DNA of 8,819 bases from Candidatus Agrococcus pullicola (GTDB taxonomy: Bacteria; Actinomycetota; Actinomycetes; Actinomycetales; Microbacteriaceae), in contig DXDC01000458.1 of NCBI GenBank assembly GCA_019115685.1, forward strand, positions 1 through 8,819, given 5' to 3'. The position numbers and the translations under genes were made by a program. Within the stretch, counting starts at the first letter, position 1. Every line of letters starts with the position of its first letter. Below are positions 1 to 6,328 of the stretch, piece by piece. The notes beneath the pieces are model-generated. The model ran no database searches, was not told where the DNA came from, and saw nothing but the letters and a program-made list of their open reading frames with translations.

Positions 1-107
1 CGGGGTCGCGGATCCGACTCGTCGTCGGTGGCGAAGGGACGCAGAGCGTCCCACCTCGGCAGCCATTTCTGCTGAATGTGCTCGAAGCTGTACTGATCCT
101 CAGTCAC
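1..107 (-). CDS. leuS: Leucyl-tRNA synthetase, N-terminal fragment (cut by window edge)
   Basis: Only the first 35 codons are inside the window; the gene runs off the left edge. Translation of the minus strand from GTG at 107-105 gives VTEDQYSFEHIQQKWLPRW, followed by DALRPFATDDESDPRP. The IQQKWLPRW block and the acidic stretch after it match the start of actinobacterial LeuS, just ahead of the catalytic domain's KYVLDMFPYPSG region, which lies outside. LeuS charges tRNA-Leu with leucine using ATP in the cytoplasm. The GTG start is chosen because GGAGG lies 4 nt upstream (minus strand, plus coordinates 112-116). An in-frame GTG at 152 has no such site. The gene is divergent from the SRPBCC gene. 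The call rests on a short but distinctive N-terminus. Confidence 0.85.
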   Translation of the reverse strand, partial: MTEDQYSFEHIQQKWLPRWDALRPFATDDESDPRP

Positions 108-183
108 TGATCCTCCATGAGAAAGCGAACTTCCCCATCGTACCTGCCGCACATCGTGGTGAATGTGGTGCACAATCGAAGTC
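108..183. promoter_or_regulatory. Divergent leuS / SRPBCC intergenic region
   Basis: This 76-bp gap must carry both promoters. On the plus strand CACAAT (171-176) matches 4 of 6 positions of TATAAT and ends 7 nt before the ATG at 184. A partial -35 (CGCACA, 148-153) sits 17 bp further up, so a leaderless SRPBCC mRNA is possible. On the minus strand TACGAT (plus 137-142) would give leuS a leader of about 20 nt that includes GGAGG at 112-116. GTGGTG occurs twice (156-161 and 165-170), which may be chance. No T-box or leader-peptide structure for leuS fits in so short a gap. Promoter positions are inferred. Confidence 0.4.
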
Positions 184-666
184 ATGACGGTTTCCGCAGA
201 CGATGAGTTCGTCAATCCGCCTGCGACAGCGGACGTCCCGTCTCGCAGGATCACCAGGATCGTTACCGCCAGGGCCGCGCCCCAGCGCGTGTGGGCCGCC
301 ATCTCGACCCCTGAGGGCTACTCTCGTTGGCTGGGCGACATCGCCACCTTCCCGAGCGGCTTCGTAGCGGGCGGGAAGGGTCGATTCGCCTGGACGGGTG
401 AGATCGTACTAGCCGTCGAGGTGCTCGAAGTCGTCCCCGAACAGCGGGTGATGTTCTCGTGGGCCGAGGGCTTCATGTCGAACGCGGCGACAACCGTCAC
501 GCTCTCCATTCGTGAGGACGAACTTGGCACGCAGATTCATCTCGAGGAGTCGGGGTTCGCATTCCCGCAGGCCGACGGCGAGTCCGTGCTGAGATCCTTG
601 CGTTCGCTGGCACAGGGATGGACGCTGGAGTTAGACGAACTGGTCAGGCTCGTCGAGTCCGAGTGA
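184..666 (+). CDS. SRPBCC / AHSA1-like small-ligand-binding protein
   Basis: A soluble protein of 160 residues. After a polar N-terminal tail of about 20 residues comes a pattern typical of the START/Bet v 1-like SRPBCC fold, in the Activator of Hsp90 ATPase homologue 1-like branch. It has a first strand with RRITRIVTARAAPQRVWAAI (residues 21-40), then STPEGYSRWLGD (41-52), a glycine-rich hairpin (60-68), VLEVVPEQRVMFSW (80-93), and a C-terminal helix beginning GWTLELDELVRLV (145-157). Bacterial members bind hydrophobic ligands or act as stress or xenobiotic proteins; the ligand cannot be read from sequence. ATG at 184 is preferred over ATG at 163 because homology begins well downstream and a -10-like CACAAT sits 7 nt upstream. 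Neither start has a good ribosome-binding site. The last 36 bp overlap the 3' end of pabB on the other strand. Confidence 0.75.
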   Translation: MTVSADDEFVNPPATADVPSRRITRIVTARAAPQRVWAAISTPEGYSRWLGDIATFPSGFVAGGKGRFAWTGEIVLAVEVLEVVPEQRVMFSWAEGFMSNAATTVTLSIREDELGTQIHLEESGFAFPQADGESVLRSLRSLAQGWTLELDELVRLVESE

Positions 667-1929
667 CCCATCCCTGCTGAAGCCCCGGAGCGAGCGCAGC
701 AGCGCATCGGCTTTTAGCCGGACTTCGGCGACCTCCTCTTCCACGTCGGACAGCGCGGTGATGCCGCCACCGACACCGATCGTCGCGACCCCTCCTTCTT
801 CCACAAGCGCACGAATGGTCATGGAAAGGTCTGCGAAATTGGCCGACACCACGCCGAAGCATCCCGAGTACGTGCCGCGCGGACGCCCCTCCAACGTCTG
901 CAGGAGTTCAGCTGTTCGACGTTTTGGAGTCCCCACCATGGAGCCGGCGGGGAAGAGCGCGCGTATGACGTCGACGGCGCTGAGACCGGAACGGATGCGC
1001 CCTTCCACTGTCGACACCAGCTGGTGCACCGCGGAGTAGGTCTCGACCTGCAGAAGCGCGGGCACCGAGACCGTTCCCGGTTCGCAGACGAGGTGAAGAT
1101 CGTTCCGGCACAGATCGACGATCATGACGTTCTCCGCGCGCTCCTTGTCGCTCGAGACGAGCGAGGCTGCAAATGCGGCATCCTGCTCGCTGCTCGCGCC
1201 TCGTGGACGCGTGCCCTTGATCGGCCGCGTTCGCACTCTGCCGTCACGAAGCTCCAGGAAGCGCTCGGGGCTGATCGAGGCGATGCTCTTGCCCCCTAGG
1301 CGCATGAACCCTCCCCTGTGAGAGGGGCTGAGCGACCGGAGTGCGAGATACGTGGCGACCGGATCAACTCCTTCGACCGTGTAGGCGGTCGTCAGGCACG
1401 CGAGGTACGAGTCGCCATCGGCGATCCAATCGAGGCAATCCCCGATTCTGGCTGCGTACGCGTCATCGTCGTCGAGTGTGACCGCAGGCCCCGGCGTTTC
1501 CGAAGCGAACCGGCTTGCCGACTGCCCCCGGGGAGGAATCTCCCACGCCTCCCCCGTCGACTGCAACTGCGCGCGACCGTCCTGGAAGACGCACCAGCGC
1601 TCGGGCTGCAGCCATCGAGACTCCCCGCCTTCCGCCGTCAGCCCCAGTTCGCGCAGCCCGAGCTCATAGTCGATCCAGCCGAAACTCGGCCGCTCATCGA
1701 AGAGCAGTTCGTCGAACGAAGAAGCCGTTTGCCGCTGACCGCCCACAGCGATGACGTGGTGATCCTCGACAGCATCCTCCAGCCATACGACGTCCTCGTA
1801 TGCCGCCTCGAGATGGTGAAACGCGGTCAGCGGGTCGAGCTCGACATCGCCGGACCAGCCGGCATTGAGCTCCGGCGAAAGCGGCGGTCGTACGTGCACC
1901 TTTTGATCCTGCCATAAGCTTTTTCTCAT
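631..1929 (-). CDS. pabB: Aminodeoxychorismate synthase component I
   Basis: A 432-residue chorismate-binding enzyme that converts chorismate and ammonia (from the PabA glutaminase) to 4-amino-4-deoxychorismate, for p-aminobenzoate and folate. Motifs in order: GDSYLACLT (172-180), SISPERFLEL (218-227), PIKGT (236-240), DKERAENVMIVDLCRNDL (261-278), YSAVHQLVSTVEG (298-310), GSMVGTPKRR (329-338), GTYSGCFG (352-359) and IGVGGGI (384-390). The lysine in PIKGT (K238) distinguishes ADC synthase from anthranilate synthase, which has PIAGT, so pabB is preferred over trpE. No glutaminase domain is fused, and no pabA lies in the window. The CLT variant resembles plant and actinobacterial PabAB proteins. 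The ATG at 1929-1927 has GAGGAA 4-5 nt upstream on the minus strand. Its start codon overlaps that of the divergent class IV aminotransferase gene. Confidence 0.9.
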   Translation of the reverse strand: MRKSLWQDQKVHVRPPLSPELNAGWSGDVELDPLTAFHHLEAAYEDVVWLEDAVEDHHVIAVGGQRQTASSFDELLFDERPSFGWIDYELGLRELGLTAEGGESRWLQPERWCVFQDGRAQLQSTGEAWEIPPRGQSASRFASETPGPAVTLDDDDAYAARIGDCLDWIADGDSYLACLTTAYTVEGVDPVATYLALRSLSPSHRGGFMRLGGKSIASISPERFLELRDGRVRTRPIKGTRPRGASSEQDAAFAASLVSSDKERAENVMIVDLCRNDLHLVCEPGTVSVPALLQVETYSAVHQLVSTVEGRIRSGLSAVDVIRALFPAGSMVGTPKRRTAELLQTLEGRPRGTYSGCFGVVSANFADLSMTIRALVEEGGVATIGVGGGITALSDVEEEVAEVRLKADALLRSLRGFSRDGSLGLDEPDQFV

Positions 1930-1930
1930 G
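1915..1930 (+). promoter_or_regulatory. Candidate leaderless -10 for the pabC-like gene, over the pabB start
   Basis: TAAGCT at 1915-1920 fits the actinobacterial TANNNT -10 pattern and is followed by exactly 7 nt (TTTTCTC) and then ATG at 1928, so transcription could begin at the A of the start codon. No Shine-Dalgarno sequence precedes this ATG. The same bases are the first codons of pabB on the opposite strand, and CATG at 1927-1930 holds both start codons. No convincing -35 is visible 16-18 bp upstream. The promoter call is inference from spacing and sequence. Confidence 0.4.
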
Positions 1931-2635
1931 GATTCCTCGGCCGCCGTAGTTGATTCCTGGCTCAGTGTCGCGGGGCAGGTACTCGCCTTTCCCGCTCATG
2001 TCGAGCGATTCGCACGCAGCGTCGAGCGTACAGGAGGAGACGCCGCCGAAGCGGAAGCTGCGATAGCGGCGGCGCGTTCGGCCACGCCCGGCGTCGGCGA
2101 TTTCTTTCCGCGCATCGAGTACACGTCCGCGCGTGGCTTTCGGCACAGCATCCGCGCAGCGCCGAATCGACAGTCGACTGCCGTGCTCTGGACCGCCCCT
2201 ATCGACCCTAGGCAGCATCCGACGGTGAAGGGTCCCGACCTCCCGGAGCTCGCCGGGCTGCGCGTGATCGCCGCCGAGCACGGAGCAAACGAGGCGGTTG
2301 TACTCGATGACGGATACGTCAGTGAGGCCGCGCATTCCTCCATTGCGTGGTGGCGGGACGATCGGCTCTTCTATCCGGACGATGCGCTGCCCAGGGTCGA
2401 TTCCGTGACGTGGAGCGTCGTACGAACGCTCGCAGCATCTCTGGGTACCGATGTCATTCCCTCACGCGCAACTCCACATGATCTCGAAGGGAGCGAAGTC
2501 TGGGTGATGAGTGCGCTGCACGGCATACGCGGAGTCGAGCAATGGCTGGAAGGACCTTCTCTCGCTCCGCCTGAGCGGCGCGATCTGTGGCAAGCGCGGC
2601 TCATAGCTCTTCGAGAGCGCGACGGAGTACGCTGA
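1928..2635 (+). CDS. pabC: Class IV aminotransferase, likely 4-amino-4-deoxychorismate lyase (PabC-like)
   Basis: A 235-residue fold-type IV PLP enzyme. The N-terminus VVDSWLSVAGQVLAFPAHVERF (7-28) matches the substrate-facing strand and first helix of the family. PRIEY (61-65) carries the usual phosphate-binding arginine. KGPDLPEL (101-108) supplies the PLP lysine, K101. GANEAVVLDDGYVSEAAHSS (119-138) contains E133, the glutamate that pairs with the pyridine nitrogen. VMSALHGIRGV (193-203) fits the C-terminal active-site loop. PabC cleaves aminodeoxychorismate to p-aminobenzoate and pyruvate. That role is inferred from the adjoining pabB; sequence alone cannot exclude a D-amino acid or branched-chain aminotransferase. 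At 235 residues it is a little shorter than typical PabC (about 270). ATG 1928 is the only start after an in-frame TGA at 1904. The dedA gene follows 5 bp after its stop. Confidence 0.75.
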   Translation: MDSSAAVVDSWLSVAGQVLAFPAHVERFARSVERTGGDAAEAEAAIAAARSATPGVGDFFPRIEYTSARGFRHSIRAAPNRQSTAVLWTAPIDPRQHPTVKGPDLPELAGLRVIAAEHGANEAVVLDDGYVSEAAHSSIAWWRDDRLFYPDDALPRVDSVTWSVVRTLAASLGTDVIPSRATPHDLEGSEVWVMSALHGIRGVEQWLEGPSLAPPERRDLWQARLIALRERDGVR

Positions 2636-2640
2636 TCGCG

Positions 2641-3273
2641 ATGCCGATCGACGACTGGATCACGACGCTACTCGAGTTCGTCACCGAGCTGCCGGATTGG
2701 CAGCGAATCCTCATCGCCTTCATCGCGATCGCGCTCGAAACCTCCGTGCTCATCGGCCTCATCGTTCCCGGCGACACGGTCGTACTGGTCGCTGCGACGG
2801 GAACCGAGACATGGATCCAATGGCTGGCACTCATCATTGCCTGTGTCGTCGGGGCGCTTGCGGGCGAGTCGTTCGGGTACGCTCTCGGACGCTTCTTCCG
2901 CCCCCGAATACTCCGGCTGCTGCTTCGCAAACCCGTGTGGTTTCGGCGATGGATGGTGATGGAGCGCCGCGTGCAAAGGCAGGGCGGACCCTTCATCTTC
3001 CTGTCGCGGTTCCTTCCGGTCGCACACTCGGTGATCCCGCTCGCCGTCGGCGCGAGTGGTTACGCCTACCGGCGTTTCATCGCCTGGACGCTACCGGCAT
3101 GCCTCATCTGGGCGACGCTGTATGCGAGCGCAGGATGGGCCGCTGGTGGAACATTTCGCGAACTGAGCAGCACCGTGCAGGGGGCCGGGTTCGTCTTCGT
3201 GGCCATCATCATCGCCTTCATGGTGATGATGTGGGCGACCAAGCAGATTCTCGGCAGACTGCAGCGTCACTGA
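2641..3273 (+). CDS. DedA/VTT-family integral membrane protein
   Basis: A 210-residue polytopic membrane protein. Hydrophobic segments lie near 22-52, 60-83, 117-139, 147-166 and 181-203. DedA hallmarks are the re-entrant LETSVLIGLIVPGDT (32-46), GALAGESFGYALGRF (71-85), and FLSRFLPVAHSVIPLAVG (120-137). DedA/VTT proteins move lipids across the membrane; some recycle undecaprenyl phosphate and support proton-motive-force tolerance. Which lipid this one handles is unknown. In the FxxRFxPxxR-type motif the second arginine is replaced by H129, which may mark a subgroup. ATG 2641 is chosen because residues upstream from the GTG at 2587 belong to the 3' end of the aminotransferase gene. The gap after that gene is 5 bp, so the two are probably co-transcribed and coupled. 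It converges on the tetR-type gene. Confidence 0.85.
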   Translation: MPIDDWITTLLEFVTELPDWQRILIAFIAIALETSVLIGLIVPGDTVVLVAATGTETWIQWLALIIACVVGALAGESFGYALGRFFRPRILRLLLRKPVWFRRWMVMERRVQRQGGPFIFLSRFLPVAHSVIPLAVGASGYAYRRFIAWTLPACLIWATLYASAGWAAGGTFRELSSTVQGAGFVFVAIIIAFMVMMWATKQILGRLQRH

Positions 3274-3293
3274 TCGTGCGCGCCAACGTCGCA

Positions 3294-3318
3294 GATCTCT
3301 AGAAGATCGGCTCGATCT
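3294..3318. terminator. Weak overlapping hairpins at the dedA / tetR-type convergence
   Basis: Two mutually exclusive small inverted repeats sit at the tail-to-tail junction: GATCT/AGATC (3294-3298 and 3304-3308) and AGATCG/CGATCT (3304-3309 and 3313-3318, loop GCT). The second lies inside the last codons of the TetR-type gene. There is no run of T on either strand, so an intrinsic terminator is doubtful. They may only slow polymerase at a Rho-dependent junction or be chance. Confidence 0.2.
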
Positions 3319-3919
3319 CCTGCTCGGCGTGCCGCAGTGCAGCACGAAGCAGATCCGGTTCACCTTGCTTCGACATCGCGAACGCCATGTCCGTCAGCGA
3401 GACGAGGATGCGCACCCCGAGGCGCACAGCCTCCCGATTGCCGACGGTGTCCCGAACCCCGAACTGTTCGACGTAGCGGTTCCAGATGCGGTCGGCGAGT
3501 TGATCCGGAAGCCCGAACTTCTCGACCTGCTCACCGTACTCGACGTGGTCGCCGGTGCGCACCTGACGGAAGCCCGGCTCATCCGCATACAGCGCAGCCA
3601 AAACATCTTGTGCGCTCGCAAGGTAGTCGCGCCAGCTCTCCCGTTGCTCAGCGAAAACCTTGTCGAGTTCCCCGAGAAGCTTCGCGACATTGCGCTCTGC
3701 GAGACTACGAATGACCGAAAGGCGGTCCGGAAAGTACCTGTACACGGTACCAATCGACGCACCGGCACCGTCAGCCACAGACTGCGTTGTGAGCGTTTCG
3801 TAGCCGCTCTCGTCGATCTTGCTCGCAGCCGCATCGAGCAAAGACTCGATGCGATTCGCAGCACGTGCCTGAATCGGCTGATGCCTGAACGATCCCTGGC
3901 TATCGATTTCATTTGCCAT
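3299..3919 (-). CDS. TetR/AcrR-family transcriptional regulator
   Basis: A 206-residue one-component regulator. The N-terminal DNA-binding domain covers about residues 20-66: helix 1 is RIESLLDAAASKIDESG (23-39), then YETLTTQSVADGAGASIG (40-57) and TVYRYFPDRLSVI (58-70). This includes the TxxxVAxxAGxSxGTxYRYFxxR signature of TetR proteins. The rest is a helical ligand/dimer domain (about 75-206) with no recognisable ligand class. The gene is divergent from the App1 phosphatase gene across 180 bp, so that gene and its own promoter are the most likely targets. GGGAGGG (plus 3931-3937) lies 12 nt before the ATG, farther than usual, but no other in-frame start fits better. A candidate operator is listed separately. 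Confidence 0.88.
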   Translation of the reverse strand: MANEIDSQGSFRHQPIQARAANRIESLLDAAASKIDESGYETLTTQSVADGAGASIGTVYRYFPDRLSVIRSLAERNVAKLLGELDKVFAEQRESWRDYLASAQDVLAALYADEPGFRQVRTGDHVEYGEQVEKFGLPDQLADRIWNRYVEQFGVRDTVGNREAVRLGVRILVSLTDMAFAMSKQGEPDLLRAALRHAEQEIEPIF

Positions 3920-4099
3920 CGGGCTTTGATCCCTCCCTCATGTTTCCCGAACGTCTGTGAACGGGCAACTGGGAAAGTGTAGCGCCTTCACTTGAGACCT
4001 CACTCGGACAACAGTTCAACTTGGATGTGCGGCGGATCATCCGTGCGACTCACAGCCGACGTGCCCTACGCTGGTTGCATCACACCGACAGCACATAAC
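3920..4099. promoter_or_regulatory. Divergent tetR-type / App1 control region
   Basis: A 180-bp gap with no supported gene. On the minus strand TACACT (plus 3976-3981) is a reasonable -10 for the regulator and would give a leader of about 50 nt carrying GGGAGGG (3931-3937); the -35 is poor. On the plus strand TACGCT (4067-4072) is a possible -10 for the phosphatase gene and would give a leader of about 20 nt. Reading frame continues upstream of ATG 4100 to TTG 3992, but that segment shows no family similarity and no ribosome-binding site. A longer phosphatase N-terminus cannot be fully excluded. Confidence 0.4.
3975..3993. promoter_or_regulatory. Candidate TetR-type operator (imperfect palindrome)
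   Basis: AAGTG (3975-3979) and CACTT (3989-3993) form an inverted repeat with 5-bp arms and a 9-bp centre, 19 bp in all, within the usual size range for TetR operators. It overlaps the proposed minus-strand -10 (3976-3981) of the regulator gene, the right place for autorepression. The arms are short and the centre is not symmetric, so chance is a real alternative. Confidence 0.3.
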
Positions 4100-5176
4100 A
4101 TGCACGAACACACAACTCCCCTCGACTACCTGCCCAAGCCGCTGTTGCATCGCGCTGCCCGCATCGAGAACTGGGTGCAGGAGTTTCGAGAGGCTCGCGC
4201 GCTCCGCTCGGGACGAGTTCCCGCGATCATCTCCTATCCGGGATACGGCGGTGACGGCTGGGTGCGCGTGCTGTGTCGAATCCTGCTCGTCAAGCCTGGC
4301 CAAGAACAAGACGTCTTGTACGAGAATGTTCGCGGATGGAGAAGTTTTACATCCATCCCCCTCAACCACGTCGACGTAACGGTCACGTACAACGGAGAGT
4401 CGCACACCGTCACAGCTGACAGAGGCGGAGTTGTGGATGCTGTCGTGCCGTTCTCGCTGCCTGCCGGTTGGAATACGCTGCAGTTACGCGTCCCCGGCTC
4501 AGAGGCTGTCACAGCAGAAGTGTTCGTGGTCGACCCGGACTGCAAGACGGGTGTTATCTCCGATGTCGATGACACCGTCATGGTCACGCTCCTGCCGCGA
4601 CCCATGGTTGCGGCCTGGAATGCATTCGTTCTGGATGAGCATGCCAGACGACCGGTGCCGGGCATGGCTGTTCTGTACGAGCGAATCAAGAACGCGCGAC
4701 CGGAGGCACCCTTCATCTACCTCTCTACGGGCGCGTGGAACATTGCTCCAACGCTGACCCGCTTCCTCGGCCGCAATCTCTATCCTGCGGGCCCAATGCT
4801 GCTGACCGACTGGGGTCCGACGCACGATCGCTTCTTCCGATCCGGCCAGGCGCACAAGGTCGAGAACCTCTACCGATTGGCTCGAGAATTCCCGCAGATT
4901 CGGTGGATTCTGATCGGTGACGACGGCCAGCACGATGAACAGATCTACGAGGACTTCGCAAGCGACCATCCAGATCAGGTCGAAGCGATCGCCATCCGCC
5001 GACTATCACCGCAGGAGGCAGTCCTGGCGGGCGGCAGGAAAGCAGTCAGCCACGAGAACAGCATCCCCTGGTTCTGGGCTCCGAACGGCCGTGGCCTCTC
5101 GCACCAGCTCGAGACGCTCCCCCATCTGGACTTGAGCGGAGAGGCAAATGTTTCAGGGACTCATACCCATGAGTGA
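4100..5176 (+). CDS. App1-family (DUF2183) HAD-like phosphatase
   Basis: A 358-residue protein. Residues 14-145 form an N-terminal region (HRAARIENWV, SYPGYGGDGWVRVLCRILL, RGWRSFTSIPL, DRGGVVD) typical of bacterial relatives of yeast App1. From about residue 150 comes the HAD domain: motif I DVDDT (155-159), motif II in YLSTGAWN (207-214), LLTDWGPT (234-241), motif III lysine in AHK (251-253), and the acidic motif GDDGQHD (273-279). All catalytic positions look intact. Yeast App1 is a Mg-dependent phosphatidate phosphatase; the bacterial substrate is unproven. No signal peptide or membrane segment is seen. ATG 4100 is chosen because family similarity begins there, although no ribosome-binding site is visible. 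The divergent TetR-type gene is its likely regulator. The last 24 bp overlap the 3' end of the kinase-like gene on the opposite strand. Confidence 0.87.
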   Translation: MHEHTTPLDYLPKPLLHRAARIENWVQEFREARALRSGRVPAIISYPGYGGDGWVRVLCRILLVKPGQEQDVLYENVRGWRSFTSIPLNHVDVTVTYNGESHTVTADRGGVVDAVVPFSLPAGWNTLQLRVPGSEAVTAEVFVVDPDCKTGVISDVDDTVMVTLLPRPMVAAWNAFVLDEHARRPVPGMAVLYERIKNARPEAPFIYLSTGAWNIAPTLTRFLGRNLYPAGPMLLTDWGPTHDRFFRSGQAHKVENLYRLAREFPQIRWILIGDDGQHDEQIYEDFASDHPDQVEAIAIRRLSPQEAVLAGGRKAVSHENSIPWFWAPNGRGLSHQLETLPHLDLSGEANVSGTHTHE

Positions 5177-6328
5177 TCTGGCGTCCGCGAGCAGCCAGCC
5201 CGCAACCTGCTGGCCGCGATCTGTTGCGCGCGAGCCCGACGCGAGTGCGTGCCCCAGTAGATGCGTTGCGGCAATCGCTCGCACGCGCGGCGTTTGGAGC
5301 CGCTGACGTATCGCCGCTGCCAGAGCCGTGAAGGAAGTGCCGCTGGCTTCGTCGCCGACGACTCTCGCTTCCGCTGCGGATACGCACACGTGACCGTACA
5401 GTGCTCCCGCATCGTCCGCCTGTTCACCGAGGCCGGCGGTGTCGATATCGAGCACGCCGGTGATGCGCCAGGGCTCCCCGGGATCGACGAAGATCTGCCC
5501 GAGATGCATGTCCCCGTGGATCGTCACCGCAGACGCCGGCGGCGATGCTCGATACTGCGCCTCGATAGCGGGAATCAGCGCATCCGCAGCGGGGGCGAAG
5601 ATAGGGGCCTGCTCACGCATTCTCGCGCCGTACCAGCCCACTCTCGCCGCGAGGGACGGACGTGCTCGCCCATCCATGGGGACGGCCGCTATACGCGCGG
5701 CGAGAGCGTCGAGCGACTGCAGGAAGCGGGGATCACCGCCGATGGAACGGACGTGCGCGACAGCACTCTCGCCGGGGAGCCTATCGAGCAGCAGCAGGCC
5801 GGATTCGGAATAGCCGAGGCTGACGGGCACTGTCATACCGGCTGCCAGGAAGGCGTTGTGCCGCGCGTCTATGGATGCCGCAGCCTTCGGATGCACGAGC
5901 TTGGCAAAGAAACGCCCACTATCGGTGTCGATGCGGAATACCGCACGCTTACCGGGGCGATACGCCTCCAGCGTCAGGGTCGCGCCGGTTGCCTCAATGC
6001 CGAACTTGGCAAGCGTCTGCCCGGCTGCCTCGGGAAACGACATGGCGGTGAGAGCGGGAAGCGAAGGGTCTGCCGGATACTCCCACACGACAGAGTCTGT
6101 TCCGTCCGGTCGCCGCAGGCGAATGGAGTGATCATCGACGGCCGCATCGGAGGACGTGTTGATGTAGATGTGGGTCTTCTCGAACGCCCCCTGCACCCGG
6201 AGCGTCACGCCGAACCCGATGATGAAGCCGTCGCCAGTCGGCTCGATATCGTGTTGATGGAACTCGAACACCTCCGCATCGCGTGATGAAGCGAAGCGCT
6301 GCAGGAGGCCGCCTGCCTCCGGGATCAT
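5153..6328 (-). CDS. APH-fold phosphotransferase (kinase-like) with an extra N-terminal region
   Basis: A 391-residue cytoplasmic protein. Residues about 120-385 carry the aminoglycoside phosphotransferase/choline kinase fold: RPGKRAVFRI (124-133), FFAKLV with the likely ATP lysine K143, LLLLDRLPG (178-186), the Brenner motif HGDMHLGQIF (271-280) and the metal-binding segment VLDIDTAG (292-299). Residues 1-115 are a separate region ending in VWEYPADPSLPALTAM (81-96), also seen ahead of such kinases in actinobacteria; I do not recognise it as a named domain. The substrate is unknown, and nothing supports calling it a resistance enzyme. Its ATG overlaps the stop of the upstream 160-residue gene as ATGA (6325-6328). 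With no ribosome-binding site of its own, it is probably translated by coupling. A maltokinase is less likely, since the motif context differs. Confidence 0.75.
   Translation of the reverse strand: MIPEAGGLLQRFASSRDAEVFEFHQHDIEPTGDGFIIGFGVTLRVQGAFEKTHIYINTSSDAAVDDHSIRLRRPDGTDSVVWEYPADPSLPALTAMSFPEAAGQTLAKFGIEATGATLTLEAYRPGKRAVFRIDTDSGRFFAKLVHPKAAASIDARHNAFLAAGMTVPVSLGYSESGLLLLDRLPGESAVAHVRSIGGDPRFLQSLDALAARIAAVPMDGRARPSLAARVGWYGARMREQAPIFAPAADALIPAIEAQYRASPPASAVTIHGDMHLGQIFVDPGEPWRITGVLDIDTAGLGEQADDAGALYGHVCVSAAEARVVGDEASGTSFTALAAAIRQRLQTPRVRAIAATHLLGHALASGSRATDRGQQVAGWLLADARSLMGMSP

Noticed and set aside
156..170. GTGGTG direct repeat as a regulator site
   Set aside because: Two 6-bp copies 3 nt apart in a short gap; too little to separate from chance.
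716..732. Small hairpin GCCG/CGGC after the SRPBCC gene as a terminator
   Set aside because: Only a 4-bp stem, inside pabB coding sequence, and no T tract follows.
1318..1917. Plus-strand open frame (199 codons) opposite pabB
   Set aside because: Antisense to intact PabB sequence; no family pattern and no start signals.
3329..3982. Plus-strand open frame (217 codons) opposite the TetR-type gene
   Set aside because: Antisense shadow; the minus strand carries the full TetR signature.
3992..4099. Longer App1 N-terminus from TTG 3992
   Set aside because: No ribosome-binding site, no family similarity in the extra 36 residues, and it would cover the divergent promoter region.
5261..6286. Long plus-strand open frame (341 codons) opposite the kinase-like gene
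   Set aside because: Arginine/glycine-rich translation with no motif, entirely antisense to a gene with clear APH motifs; an open-frame shadow of high-GC coding DNA.
5153..6328. Antibiotic resistance (aminoglycoside phosphotransferase) call
   Set aside because: Shares only the fold and the HGDxHxxQ motif; length, N-terminal region and context differ from known resistance enzymes.
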